From an uncultured Bacteroidales bacterium (lineage in GTDB: Bacteria; Bacteroidota; Bacteroidia; Bacteroidales; Bacteroidaceae), in NCBI GenBank assembly GCA_902779845.1, contig CACZCZ010000008.1, forward strand, positions 1-64,000: a DNA stretch of 64,000 nt, given 5' to 3'. The translations under genes were made by a program, and so were the position numbers. Shown here in pieces: positions 1-8,616 of this stretch. The notes under the pieces are model-generated. The model searched no databases. It was not told the origin of the DNA and was given only the letters and a program-made list of their open reading frames with translations. Positions within the stretch are counted from its first letter, which is position 1. Each line of letters begins with the position of its first letter.

Positions 1-552
1 TGTGCGGCATTGGCGGCACGCGGTGACCTGCAACGTCTCGACGTGGCCATTCGCATGGCACTCGACGGCGGTGTGAGTGTGAATGAGCTCAAGGACGCCT
101 TTGCACAACTCTATGCCTACACGGGGTTCCCCCGTTCGCTGAATGCTCTGAATACGCTTGAACATGCGCTATCGGAGCGTGAGTCAGAGGGGATTGCCGA
201 CAATGAAGGGAAACCGTTCCACCGCCCCGCTGCCTGGGATGATGCCAAATTGGCATTGCAGTTTGGCACAGACATGCAGACCCGTGATGAGGGTGGCACG
301 CCATGGAACTATACTTTCTGTCCACAGGCCGACTATTATATGAAGTCGCACCTCTTTGGTGATATATTCGCCTGTGACCAATTTACTCCTGCAGAACGCG
401 AACTTATTACTGTTTCAGCCCTCAGCGCAATGGACGGTGTTACTCCACAGTTTGAGGGGCATAAGGAATGCGCCGTCTTTATGGGAAATACCAAGGGGCA
501 GGTAGATTACCTCTGCCGTTGGCTTGAAGAAAAAAACAATAGGTTTCAATAG
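1..552 (+). CDS. carboxymuconolactone decarboxylase-family protein, 3' part
   Basis: The frame is open to the window edge, so the N-terminus is missing. The visible 180 or so residues show the helical organisation of the CMD/AhpD-like family: an N-terminal part with ALDGGVSVNELKDAFAQLYAYTGFPRSLNAL-type spacing and a second half with TPAERELITVSALSAMDG, the usual family signature region. Members are often small peroxidase- or decarboxylase-like proteins with a CxxC-H active site. Here the typical CxxC is not evident, so the activity is uncertain. A broken thioredoxin gene follows directly, which suggests an old redox gene cluster. Confidence 0.7.
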   Translation, partial: CAALAARGDLQRLDVAIRMALDGGVSVNELKDAFAQLYAYTGFPRSLNALNTLEHALSERESEGIADNEGKPFHRPAAWDDAKLALQFGTDMQTRDEGGTPWNYTFCPQADYYMKSHLFGDIFACDQFTPAERELITVSALSAMDGVTPQFEGHKECAVFMGNTKGQVDYLCRWLEEKNNRFQ

Positions 553-604
553 GTTAAATTCCAATTTATCGTTCTGTCCTTTCTATCCGAAATAACAGAT
601 TCCT

Positions 605-775
605 ATGGAAACCTTCAACGATGTCATCAATAGTGGCCAGCTCGTCTTGGCTGATTTCTTTGCCACCTGGTGCGGCCCCTGTAAGGCCATGCACCCCGTC
701 TTGGAGCAGCTGAAAGCAAACCTTGTGGCAATCGGTTATTGACATCGTGGATCAGAGAAACCGTCCCCTGGTCTT
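605..775 (+). pseudogene. thioredoxin remnant, frameshifted and truncated
   Basis: An ATG at 605 opens a 45-codon frame that reads as the first half of a thioredoxin: [21 protein letters not shown], with the WCGPC redox motif at residues 22-26, then a stop at 740-742. After a frame change the next bases (about 741-775) read DIVDQRNRPLV, which resembles the family segment after the first helix (KIDVDQNxxLV). The remaining half, with the cis-Pro loop, is absent. The gene therefore carries a frameshift or small deletion plus a 3' truncation and is unlikely to give a working protein. Confidence 0.75.
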
Positions 776-845
776 TTAAAAGAGTCACCTACCAGTATTG
801 TTTTAAGACGATGACAGCAGTGTCATTCCTAAAGAGCGCGAAAGA

Positions 846-1031
846 ATGAATACCAATCAGATAGGAAGAGAGCTTACTCGAAGGCTGATAGAAGCTCAAG
901 GTTGCGACCTTCAGACAGCTATCCGCTTCTTTTATAATAGCGAGATGTATGCTCGTATGAATCCGGCAGATGACGTGGATCTCGACAAACTGTATGCGGA
1001 CTTTGAACAGGAATTTCTGCAAGGCTCGTAA
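846..1031 (+). CDS. small DUF3791-like protein
   Basis: Encodes 61 residues, acidic at the C-terminus. The core RRLIEAQGCDLQTAIRFFYNS followed by a short acidic tail resembles the DUF3791 proteins of Bacteroidota, which commonly sit beside DUF3990 proteins in toxin-antitoxin-like sets. No DUF3990 partner is visible next to it, so it may be an orphan. A GAAAG lies just upstream of the ATG. Family assignment is by eye from short sequence. Confidence 0.55.
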   Translation: MNTNQIGRELTRRLIEAQGCDLQTAIRFFYNSEMYARMNPADDVDLDKLYADFEQEFLQGS

Positions 1032-1122
1032 CAGTTCATATTCACATCGTTTAAATATACCGCTGCCGCCAATGCCCTCGTGATGGAGCATTGGCGGCAG
1101 GTAGTTGTTGGGGATAATAAGG

Positions 1123-4100
1123 TTACTTGATCAGTACCTTTCGGTTTGTGCCATCAGCGTTGCGAATGATATTCACACCCTTATGGAGCTTGTTGACCTT
1201 TACACCATTAAGCAGATAACAATCACCATCTTTTTGCCCATTCTTGATTGACTTCACGCCATCTGTAAAGTTGGCTAGAATGGTGATGTCATGAGCTGGC
1301 ATTGTGTCTGGCACATCCAACCATTCCACGAGCGTATAGCGGTCGCTATCCAGTGATTCGGGCAGAGGTATCACGGCTCCGTATTCAACCTTCGTAGTTG
1401 TCAAAACCACATCGCCATATTGGAATGTGACGCTATAGCTGTTGATCGTAAAAGTACCTGTTACCGTTACATCTCTAGCTGGCATTGTTGCTGGTATCTC
1501 ACTCCAACCACTAAAGGTATAACCTTCCTTCGTTGGTTCGTCCTCTGCGGTCAACTCTGTGCCATACGCGACGTTTGTTGTCTTGTACACTTCACCATCA
1601 ACCTTGTAAATCAGGGAATAACTATTGATAGTGAATGTTCCTGTTACTACCACATCGTGAGCAGGCATTGTTGTCGGAATCTCACTCCAACCACTAAAGG
1701 TATAACCTTCCTTCGTTGGCTCTGTCAGAGGAGTAATCGCTCCTTTATACTTAACCATGGAACTCTGGTATTCTTTACCGTCAACCATATAGGTTAATTT
1801 GTATGAATCGGGTTCCGTTACCGTAAGCTTTCCAGCTACATATTGAATCGTGTAATTCTTAGCTTCAGCACCGCTTACCGTTATTGTATACTCACCAGGT
1901 TCGCTATCCACATTTGCCGTGCAATTTAGAACTGGTTGTTTAGACATAGCAGTCTTCGTTTCACCGTTCTTGAAACCATCATAGGAAACTGAAAACTCAG
2001 GCATAGGATCATACTGCTTTTTCGTGTATGATTCAGCCTTAATCGTAAGAGGAGCCTTGGCGATTGTCGCTGTTAGTGTCTGAGCTGCCATGTCTGTGTG
2101 TTCGGCATCAGCGATGACCTTGTAATAAACCGTGTAATCTCCAGCATTGATTCCTGTAGGAAGAGTTGCTGTGTATATCTCTCCGTCAAGTGAGTATTGC
2201 AGTTCACCACCTTCCGCTACGCCCGCCGTAATGAGCGTCTGAGCCTCACCTGTATAGACAATGTTCTCAGCAGCAGCTGGTGCAGTAGTAATAATGGCAG
2301 GAGTACGCAGATAAGGATATCCATCGTTCACAGCACTATGTATTCCCCATACATTGTCGAAGTCCCAACCCAATTCTTGATAAGTTTGAGCAGATTTCAA
2401 ATCAGCATCGCTTTTGGCTACGCCATTCATGATGTCGTCATACACTTTTTGCGGCACATCATTCAAAGACATCTGCATGTTTTTAAGCGCGTAGTTGTTC
2501 AGTTCCGGGGCTAGAGCTCCGTTTTTGAAACCTCCGATGATGCGCTGGCCATAGCCGCCGCCCTGTGCCGATTGCGATTCGTATTTCACCTCTATCTTAT
2601 TGTTCATCGCTGCGCAATTCCTGACAATGGCATTCGCTCCATCGTTATAACCGATGACACCTGCAGCATAATTATTGCTATAAAGATCACCCGTTGCATA
2701 ACATTTATCCACTATTCCATAGTTATAAGCTACCACTCCTGCGGCATTATATGATGATGTCACTTGTGCATTGCTATAGCTATTAGTTATAGTTGCAGAG
2801 TTCTTACCAACCAAGCCGCCGACGTATGACTCGGTTCCAGTGGCATTCAAGCTTCCCGAAGAGACACAGAGATCAATCATTCCATCTGTTATTTCTCCTA
2901 CGAGTCCACCGATATAAGACGTTTTGCCTTCCGTGCTGATGGTGACATTAGCCTGAGAACGCAGTATTTGGCCACTTTTGAGCAAACCAACCACACCACC
3001 CACTGGCGTCCCATCTGCCACAGTTCCAGCCACACGGCAATTCTCGATTGTGCCGTTAATCATCTTACCAATCAATATACCAGTATTCGCGCCACCTTTA
3101 ACTTGTTTGCCTGCAGCTGTTTCTACGGTTAAGTTCTTGATTTCACCATCAGCGAAGCAGGAAAAGAGTCCCGTATTATTCCTTGTAGAGTTACACCAAA
3201 GTCCCGTTATTTTGTGTCCACCACCATCGAAATGAATGGTCTCACTTCCTTCGCGTCCTATCGACTGCCAACCTTCCACAGGACTGAATTGGTTGATATA
3301 GTCTGTTAGGTCAATGTCGTTCATAAGTTTGAAGTAGCCTTTACGATAGACTCCAGTCAGGTCTGATGCGGTATATATCTGATATGGGTCATTTTCTTTT
3401 CCGCTTCCAAGATATTGAACTGTTTCTATTGTAAAATAAGATTGTTCCTTACCTTCTGCCTTCACACTAATGCGTACGTCATGACCAGCCTGCAATGGAT
3501 TTACGTCAAAGCTGAACTGATTCCCAGAACTGATCGTCTGTTGTTTTTTTCCATCAATTTCTAAGGTTACTACTCCACCATCCACGCACTTACCACTAAT
3601 AGAAGTTTCCCCTGAAACGAGTTGAGAGGTGATAACGGGTGGCGCAGTCTGAGTTTTGAAATATGGATAACATTCTGTTTCTTGTATATCCCATACATTT
3701 GTGACATCCCAGCCCATAGCTGCATAGGTTGCCTTCAACTTGAGGGTGTTTTTACTCACATCAGTACCATTTATTCCAATAGTCATATCACGGACAACAC
3801 CTTGACTAATAACAATCGTACGATTATACGACTTATTATTGGAGTTCTCAGTGATGAACGGAGCAATTCGTCCTACCAAATCTTCTGTGGCAGTGACACG
3901 TGTGTTGATGGCGACAGAGTTTTTTATGATAGTTTTATAGTTAGCCCCAACCAATCCACCGACATAATTTGTGCCCGCGACAGAAGCCATTGAAAAACTA
4001 TTTGAAATGGTTCCGCCTGTCTTGTTTCCAACTAATCCACCAATATAATTCTGTCCTGAGACAGATCCGCTAAAATAGCAATCTGAAAGATTATTATATG

Positions 4101-5145
4101 TTTCTTTACTAACGTAAGATCCCTGGTAATAGTAACCACCTTGATCCTTACCTATTAGCCCTCCTGCATAATCATCGGTCGCTGTCACTGAACCAACAGC
4201 AAAACAATTGACATGAGAATCTATGTATTTATAATCTAGGTAACTTAATTTTGTTGATTTTGCAACTAGTCCAATTAATCCGCCCACATACATCGTACCA
4301 CTTACGTTTCCATAAAAACCGCAATCTTTTAAATTTATATTATGACATCCACCTTCACTGGAGCCGCAAATACCACCAACGTTGTTTGTGCCATTTACGT
4401 CAGCAGAAACATAACACGACTCAAAAATATTAGAATCACTATGATATCCTTCAATCCTACCACAAGCGCCACCGACGTGCTGTCGTCCTATTATTTTACT
4501 ATCATTTACATGACAATTAGACATGGAGAAGTTTTGACCGGCCACATTTTGTCCCACAAGCCCACCAATGCAATCATTAGCATTAATTGTGACCTTGGCA
4601 ATACAATTAGAGAGAGCTGTGTTATTGCCCGCTTTTCCAACAATTCCACCAATTTCAGAATAGCCTTTAATCGTTCCAATAAAAGATACGCCGCTAAATG
4701 TCGAGTTTTCACTATAGCCTGAGATACCGCCAACTTGGTTAAATCCCACTATAGTATTGGCAATAATGGTCAAATCCGTGATGATAGCACCAGATGTATA
4801 TCCAAAGAAGCCAATATAATCATTATTACTTTTGTTAATCCATAGTCCAGAGATGGTTTTCCCATTTCCGTCTAATATTCCTTTAAAGGCATCGGAAGAG
4901 GAACTACCTACAGGTTGCCATCCCTGTAATGGACTCTCATCTTCCAAAAATTCCGTCAAATCAACATCTGTCATTAATTTGAAGTAAACCCCACTTTGAT
5001 TCAAGAAGTTCCGTAACTGATTCAATTGAATCGGATTCATAATTAGATAAGGATCGTTCTTCGTTCCTGATCCAGATCCGCTAAACTGAGCAAAAGTTAA
5101 TAGCGAACATAGCAGCAATGCTGCAAGTAATTGTAACCGTTTCAT
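1123..5145 (-). CDS. large secreted GLUG / InlB-repeat surface protein
   Basis: Encodes 1340 residues beginning with a clear signal peptide (MKRLQLLAALLLCSLLTFAQ). Residues of roughly 20-480 and 575-900 form two blocks of GLUG-type repeats (recurring GGLVG, GGI-G and NCYxxG units, each block headed by NDPYxI...FKLMxDxDLT), a pattern expected to fold as a beta helix. About 945-1110 resembles MBG-type beta domains. About 1115-1290 holds three InlB B-repeats (GYTFSGWSEIP units). The last 40 residues (GVKVNKLHKGVNI...RKVLIK) match the end of the phage-borne LRR protein at 51695. The protein is probably cell-surface and adhesive. It is the last gene of a three-gene operon with ATGA overlaps. Confidence 0.85.
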   Translation of the reverse strand: MKRLQLLAALLLCSLLTFAQFSGSGSGTKNDPYLIMNPIQLNQLRNFLNQSGVYFKLMTDVDLTEFLEDESPLQGWQPVGSSSSDAFKGILDGNGKTISGLWINKSNNDYIGFFGYTSGAIITDLTIIANTIVGFNQVGGISGYSENSTFSGVSFIGTIKGYSEIGGIVGKAGNNTALSNCIAKVTINANDCIGGLVGQNVAGQNFSMSNCHVNDSKIIGRQHVGGACGRIEGYHSDSNIFESCYVSADVNGTNNVGGICGSSEGGCHNINLKDCGFYGNVSGTMYVGGLIGLVAKSTKLSYLDYKYIDSHVNCFAVGSVTATDDYAGGLIGKDQGGYYYQGSYVSKETYNNLSDCYFSGSVSGQNYIGGLVGNKTGGTISNSFSMASVAGTNYVGGLVGANYKTIIKNSVAINTRVTATEDLVGRIAPFITENSNNKSYNRTIVISQGVVRDMTIGINGTDVSKNTLKLKATYAAMGWDVTNVWDIQETECYPYFKTQTAPPVITSQLVSGETSISGKCVDGGVVTLEIDGKKQQTISSGNQFSFDVNPLQAGHDVRISVKAEGKEQSYFTIETVQYLGSGKENDPYQIYTASDLTGVYRKGYFKLMNDIDLTDYINQFSPVEGWQSIGREGSETIHFDGGGHKITGLWCNSTRNNTGLFSCFADGEIKNLTVETAAGKQVKGGANTGILIGKMINGTIENCRVAGTVADGTPVGGVVGLLKSGQILRSQANVTISTEGKTSYIGGLVGEITDGMIDLCVSSGSLNATGTESYVGGLVGKNSATITNSYSNAQVTSSYNAAGVVAYNYGIVDKCYATGDLYSNNYAAGVIGYNDGANAIVRNCAAMNNKIEVKYESQSAQGGGYGQRIIGGFKNGALAPELNNYALKNMQMSLNDVPQKVYDDIMNGVAKSDADLKSAQTYQELGWDFDNVWGIHSAVNDGYPYLRTPAIITTAPAAAENIVYTGEAQTLITAGVAEGGELQYSLDGEIYTATLPTGINAGDYTVYYKVIADAEHTDMAAQTLTATIAKAPLTIKAESYTKKQYDPMPEFSVSYDGFKNGETKTAMSKQPVLNCTANVDSEPGEYTITVSGAEAKNYTIQYVAGKLTVTEPDSYKLTYMVDGKEYQSSMVKYKGAITPLTEPTKEGYTFSGWSEIPTTMPAHDVVVTGTFTINSYSLIYKVDGEVYKTTNVAYGTELTAEDEPTKEGYTFSGWSEIPATMPARDVTVTGTFTINSYSVTFQYGDVVLTTTKVEYGAVIPLPESLDSDRYTLVEWLDVPDTMPAHDITILANFTDGVKSIKNGQKDGDCYLLNGVKVNKLHKGVNIIRNADGTNRKVLIK

Positions 5146-5402
5146 AAGTCAAACTTTATTATTTGTTCTTTTAAGATTTCTCTAGCTAAAATCGCGAAAT
5201 CACATGCATCGCATATGGTTTCTTGGTTAAAAGGGAAGGTGAGAAAGACCTCAGGTTTTCCTCCGACAGAATTACTTAGTACAACGGTGTTACCTTGAAT
5301 TTGATAGAGAATCTGAAAGCTCCCTTCCCATTCATTAGCAAGGTTACTAAATTGGGATTTTGAATTTAGTTCTTCAAGAACTTTTTCTTTTGTCCATTTC
5401 AT
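5142..5402 (-). CDS. small acidic protein, unknown
   Basis: Encodes 86 residues with no signal peptide or membrane segment, a charged N-terminus (KWTKEKVLEELNSKSQF) and a hydrophobic C-terminal half. Its ATG overlaps the stop of the 168-residue gene upstream, and its stop overlaps the ATG of the 1340-residue secreted protein, both as ATGA, so the three are almost certainly cotranscribed and translationally coupled. I do not recognise the family. Confidence 0.7.
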   Translation of the reverse strand: MKWTKEKVLEELNSKSQFSNLANEWEGSFQILYQIQGNTVVLSNSVGGKPEVFLTFPFNQETICDACDFAILAREILKEQIIKFDL

Positions 5403-5905
5403 AGTGATAAATAATTTATGATTGTAACAGTTGTACCCGTTTCAGCATTTGTTGTTACTGTTACATATTCATCTGTAGCTGCAGAATTGGGCCAATCCTT
5501 TTTCTCTTGAGCCTCTTCCACCGCTTTTTCAAAATCTTCAAAGAATCTATTAGGATTGATTCTTATTGGAACTGAATCTTCTAACTGACTTTCATGACTT
5601 GGGTCCAATATAATACCTTCTTTGACAGAAATCCTATGAGCTAACCCACATCTAATCAGATGATACAGATCTTTGTCATCGTACTTGTTTAAAGAAGCGA
5701 AGGTGGACAAGGCTTTATTAAATTTCTCCTCACATTTTGTTTTACTGTCAAGAGGCTCGTCGCATAGGAGCTTTCCTAAGAACTCTATTCCGGCAGAAAT
5801 ACACAGGACCGAGAGAAGCGGAGAATGATCTTTAATTTTCCTAATCTCTTCTTTGTAGCTATTTAACCACTTAATACCTGTAAATGCAGTATTTTCCACA
5901 AACAA
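5399..5905 (-). CDS. HEPN-like protein (RxxxxH motif), unknown
   Basis: Encodes 168 mostly helical residues. The stretch LYHLIRCGLAHRISV contains Arg85 and His90 in an RxxxxH arrangement, the signature of HEPN domains, which include ribonucleases and partner-binding modules. Surrounding helices (LSVLCISAGIEFLGKLL) fit a helical bundle. It is the first gene of an operon that ends in a giant secreted protein, an odd pairing. Motif-level evidence only; it may simply be a non-catalytic helical protein. Confidence 0.6.
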   Translation of the reverse strand: MFVENTAFTGIKWLNSYKEEIRKIKDHSPLLSVLCISAGIEFLGKLLCDEPLDSKTKCEEKFNKALSTFASLNKYDDKDLYHLIRCGLAHRISVKEGIILDPSHESQLEDSVPIRINPNRFFEDFEKAVEEAQEKKDWPNSAATDEYVTVTTNAETGTTVTIINYLSL

Positions 5906-6343
5906 ATATTGCGGCTTTTAACACCCCAGTTCAGCCAGTTAATCATTGGTAAATCGTAAGGCTTATGATATAAAAAAGGCGTAGGTGTCTGTTTCTTCTG
6001 CCTATCCTGGCTCTACAGGCTCTCGCATTGCCTCGTCACACAGGATAGACAACGCAGTTAGCCCACGCCAGTACGAACTATATATAGGTGTATATAGAAA
6101 CGCACCACGTGACGCTTCGGTTGCCATCTGTCTGCTGTGACTTTGAACTTGCGAGATTCGTAGAGCACAACGACAGACGTTCGAAAACGTCTTTCTCATA
6201 TATAAGACAGCCCGCCACCCATCGCTTGGGCTAACTGGCTGCACTGCAAAAGTAGGGATAATTCTTGAACCGACAAAATAAATTCCCAAAAAAAATCACA
6301 AAACCACAGAATTAAGGATTCACTGAAGCACAGGAATACACAG
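5906..6343. other. gene-poor intergenic stretch
   Basis: No supported gene. An open frame of 95 codons on the minus strand (6002-6289) has no recognisable domain and unnatural composition. The part near 6290-6345 is AT-rich with CACAG-type words common in intergenic DNA of this group. Confidence 0.5.
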
Positions 6344-6374
6344 AAAAAGCCTTCCCGAGAGTGTCGGGAAGGCT
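6344..6374 (-). terminator. intrinsic terminator after DUF2442 gene
   Basis: An 11-bp perfect stem (6348-6358 with 6364-6374), 5-base loop, followed on the minus strand by a run of five T. It lies downstream of the minus-strand DUF4160/DUF2442 pair. Confidence 0.8.
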
Positions 6375-6460
6375 ATATAGAATCTAAGCGGACGCTTCTG
6401 TCTGTATGTCTATCTATTATGGTTTATTTCATAAACAGTTTAAGAGTTTAAGGGGTTTAC

Positions 6461-6730
6461 TTATACCATTTCATGAGCATAGTTCTGGTAGTTGCCCAGA
6501 ATCTGCTCTATGTGGATGACTTCGGGGCATGAATCCCAAGTGACACCGCCTCCCATTAGATACCAATGGGGGCGTTCCTTCATTGGCACTTTCTTCATGC
6601 TGGGAAACATGGATATGGGCATAATGATCGAACGGCCGTCCTGCAGGTCAACCTGGAACTTGCCACGCTTGGGGAATGACAACGACTTGATGCGAGGCGT
6701 TACATTCCAATATCCTTCTTGCGTGTACAT
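6461..6730 (-). CDS. DUF2442 protein, probable antitoxin-like partner
   Basis: Encodes 89 residues with DUF2442 features: VDLQDGRSIIMPISMFPSM in the middle and a GGGVTWDSCPEVIHIEQIL C-terminal block. DUF2442 genes usually accompany DUF4160 genes, an arrangement predicted to be a toxin-antitoxin-like module. The DUF4160 gene lies immediately upstream on the same strand (4-base gap). No HTH beyond the family fold is visible. Confidence 0.8.
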   Translation of the reverse strand: MYTQEGYWNVTPRIKSLSFPKRGKFQVDLQDGRSIIMPISMFPSMKKVPMKERPHWYLMGGGVTWDSCPEVIHIEQILGNYQNYAHEMV

Positions 6731-6734
6731 AGTC

Positions 6735-7025
6735 TTATTTCTTTACTTTTATGATTCTTATGGTCTTGCCGCTCTTGAACTGCTCCCACTGATGTAGCAA
6801 TTGCTTGCGATAATCTGTGGCTATTTTCAGCACTTCGCGAGCCTGAGCATCTGTAAGATCGCCTTGTTTTTCAACTTCTACGTTAGGTTCCAACCATATT
6901 TTACACAGCTTTTCCATTCCTCGTTTACCCACATGTACATGAGCGCGATTCTCATTAAAGTCTGTGTTATAGAACAGAAAGTTCCATATTATTTTGGCTG
7001 ATATGTATAGGAGTATCTTAGGCAT
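6735..7025 (-). CDS. DUF4160 protein, probable toxin-like partner
   Basis: Encodes 96 residues starting MPKILLYISAKIIWNF. It contains the family landmarks: NENRAHVHVGKRGMEKLCKIWLEP (the AHVHV segment) and a C-terminal helix AREVLKIATDYRKQLLHQW. DUF4160 proteins are small basic proteins paired with DUF2442. Preceded by a good promoter at 7078-7108 on the minus strand. Biochemical activity of the family is not established. Confidence 0.8.
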   Translation of the reverse strand: MPKILLYISAKIIWNFLFYNTDFNENRAHVHVGKRGMEKLCKIWLEPNVEVEKQGDLTDAQAREVLKIATDYRKQLLHQWEQFKSGKTIRIIKVKK

Positions 7026-7077
7026 TCAGTAGCTTCTTTTTGCTATCAAAAGAAATCTTCTATGAGGTTTCACGCCA

Positions 7078-7108
7078 CAAAAGTAGCGATTAATCCGATT
7101 CGGGCAAA
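7078..7108 (-). promoter_or_regulatory. Bacteroidota-type promoter for DUF4160/DUF2442
   Basis: On the minus strand TTTG (7105-7108), 19-base spacer, TACTTTTG (7078-7085), matching the -33/-7 consensus of the group, 53 bases upstream of the DUF4160 start. Confidence 0.7.
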
Positions 7109-7323
7109 AGAAATTGCACGGAAATTCGCGGAATGGTACGGAAATACGCAGAAAAGTTTGCTGCAAGGATGAAAAAGCAGCATTAAAATTTGGCGGAATC
7201 GCAGAAAATGTGTTCCTTTGCGGTGTCAAAACAAAGTTTTGAATATCCGGGTAGAATCCCGCGTGGGGTAAGGCCTTATCGATACTGCCCAATTTTAGAG
7301 AGCCGTCGTTTTGCGACAGCTCT

Positions 7324-7593
7324 TTATTTTTGACTGTACTTCATCATGAAGTTCCTGATGAAGGATTGGCCAAGGGTATCCTCACGGATCACCGAGATGG
7401 AGCGTGAACCCTTCATAATCAGGACTTCAACGGCATAGACATTCCGTTCAAAATAGCGACGAATGTCCTTGGCAAGGGCTCGCGGATTATAATCAGAGGT
7501 CATGTTAATTAGTATGCGGTTGCTCTGTCCGATGGAATCCAAAAGTTGTGTTCCCACAGAGCCCATGCCAGAAACCGTTTTCAGATCATACAT
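7324..7593 (-). pseudogene. orphan CdiA-CT-like nuclease toxin fragment
   Basis: The 89 residues start right at YDLKT and continue GSVGTQLLDSIGQSNRILINM ... IRRYFERNVYAVEVLIMKG. This resembles the C-terminal half of CdiA-type tRNA nuclease toxin domains, where an (E/D)xK motif is followed by a Q-containing helix and a strand ending in a hydrophobic-K-G pattern. The domain's first half and any delivery region are missing; the frame stays open upstream for about 34 codons without resembling the family. I read it as a broken or orphan toxin module; no immunity gene is recognisable beside it. Confidence 0.55.
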
Positions 7594-7620
7594 CGTGTAT
7601 AAGTTCTTCTTTCTTATTGA

Positions 7621-7716
7621 TGGGCATGTGGATCTACGGCCATCGCCACCGCCCTCAATGTGAAGCGCACCTCCGTCCGCAGCATGCGCTCAAGGATCAA
7701 AGGGGGAGAGAGGTAA
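7621..7716 (+). pseudogene. remnant of an HTH regulator C-terminus
   Basis: A plus-strand frame after a stop at 7618-7620 reads STAIATALNVKRTSVRSMRSRIKGGER and stops at 7714-7716. This matches the recognition-helix end of LuxR/sigma-like HTH domains in Bacteroidota regulators (IAxxLNxSxxSVRxMRxRI). Nothing upstream encodes the rest. It overlaps the open upstream extension of the toxin fragment, so this spot is a junction of decayed genes. Confidence 0.5.
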
Positions 7717-7837
7717 AGATTCCTTTGTGAAATGTATGCGATTTTGAATTAAAACGTGCAATGAGAAAAAAAGTGCCCGAAAATTTGGAGGTTTCAGTAA
7801 ATGCGTGCTATATTTGCAGCGCAAAACATAAACTCTT

Positions 7838-8530
7838 ATGCAAGATGACGGTCGTTTTGAACGAATACCACAAGAAATCGAATGCTCTCAAAATAGCGAA
7901 GGTATCCTACTGGAAAGAGCATCCGCTGTCGCGCAGCGAGTCCTTGAGGAGATTGAAACTCTTGCGGGAACAACGGCTTGCAAATCTGTCCAATTGGTAA
8001 GACTCAAGCAGTGGGCACAGGAGCAGGGTTGCTGGTTTAGTGACCGCAGTATGTTTGGCGACTTCATTGACAGAGGATCAGAGAACGAGGTCTATCTGTC
8101 GCCCGATACTAAGGAGATTATCAAATTGAACGATTTTCGTTATTCCGACGATAATCTCACATCTTTCTTTGAACGTATAAAAGCCCACAACATCTATTTC
8201 CCTGATTGTGCCTATCGTATGCTTGGTTTTTCTGAGAACCGCGATGGGCACGTGTGTGCGGTATTGGAACAGCCTTTTATTGCTGAAGCGCGACTGGCAA
8301 CAAAAGAGGAAATATATGAGGAGTTCTTACGCCTGGGCTTCAGAGCTGTCGATGGAGGTGAATACTATACAAATGGAGTGCATGACATCTTTGATGCAGT
8401 AGATGGTAATGTTTTGATTGATGACGAGGGTCATTTGTTCTTTATCGACACCATCATCTACACTTCTGATTCAGGTGGCTATGCAAAATACCAATCATTG
8501 TCGCCTCGACACTACAGATCTACAGAATAA
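7838..8530 (+). CDS. polyvalent-protein-kinase-like protein
   Basis: Encodes 230 residues. After a variable N-terminus it shows LKQWAQEQGCWFSD...DRGSENEVYLSPDTKEIIKLNDFRY, then FFERIKAHNIYFPDCAYRMLGF and VLEQPFIAEARLATKEEI...LGF and ends with VLIDDEGHLFFIDTII. This order (glycine-containing strand, a strand with Lys, a hinge, and a late hydrophobic-IDT strand) matches the kinase-fold domain found in polyvalent proteins of phages and conjugative elements of Bacteroidota. The catalytic HxD is not obvious. It lies beside the decayed toxin fragments, pointing to an old mobile island. Confidence 0.6.
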   Translation: MQDDGRFERIPQEIECSQNSEGILLERASAVAQRVLEEIETLAGTTACKSVQLVRLKQWAQEQGCWFSDRSMFGDFIDRGSENEVYLSPDTKEIIKLNDFRYSDDNLTSFFERIKAHNIYFPDCAYRMLGFSENRDGHVCAVLEQPFIAEARLATKEEIYEEFLRLGFRAVDGGEYYTNGVHDIFDAVDGNVLIDDEGHLFFIDTIIYTSDSGGYAKYQSLSPRHYRSTE

Positions 8531-8616
8531 CTGAGCTGATGGAATAATGAGAGGACCATGCTCTTCGCGGCGTAGGACCTTGGTCTTTAGCGGTGTTCCA
8601 CGCATGGAACAGGGGA

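Noticed and set aside
7026-7292. 88-codon minus-strand frame
   Set aside because: Runs through the promoter of the DUF4160 gene and has no recognisable features.
7761-8000. 79-codon plus-strand frame
   Set aside because: Overlaps the polyvalent-kinase-like gene in another frame, with no family features.
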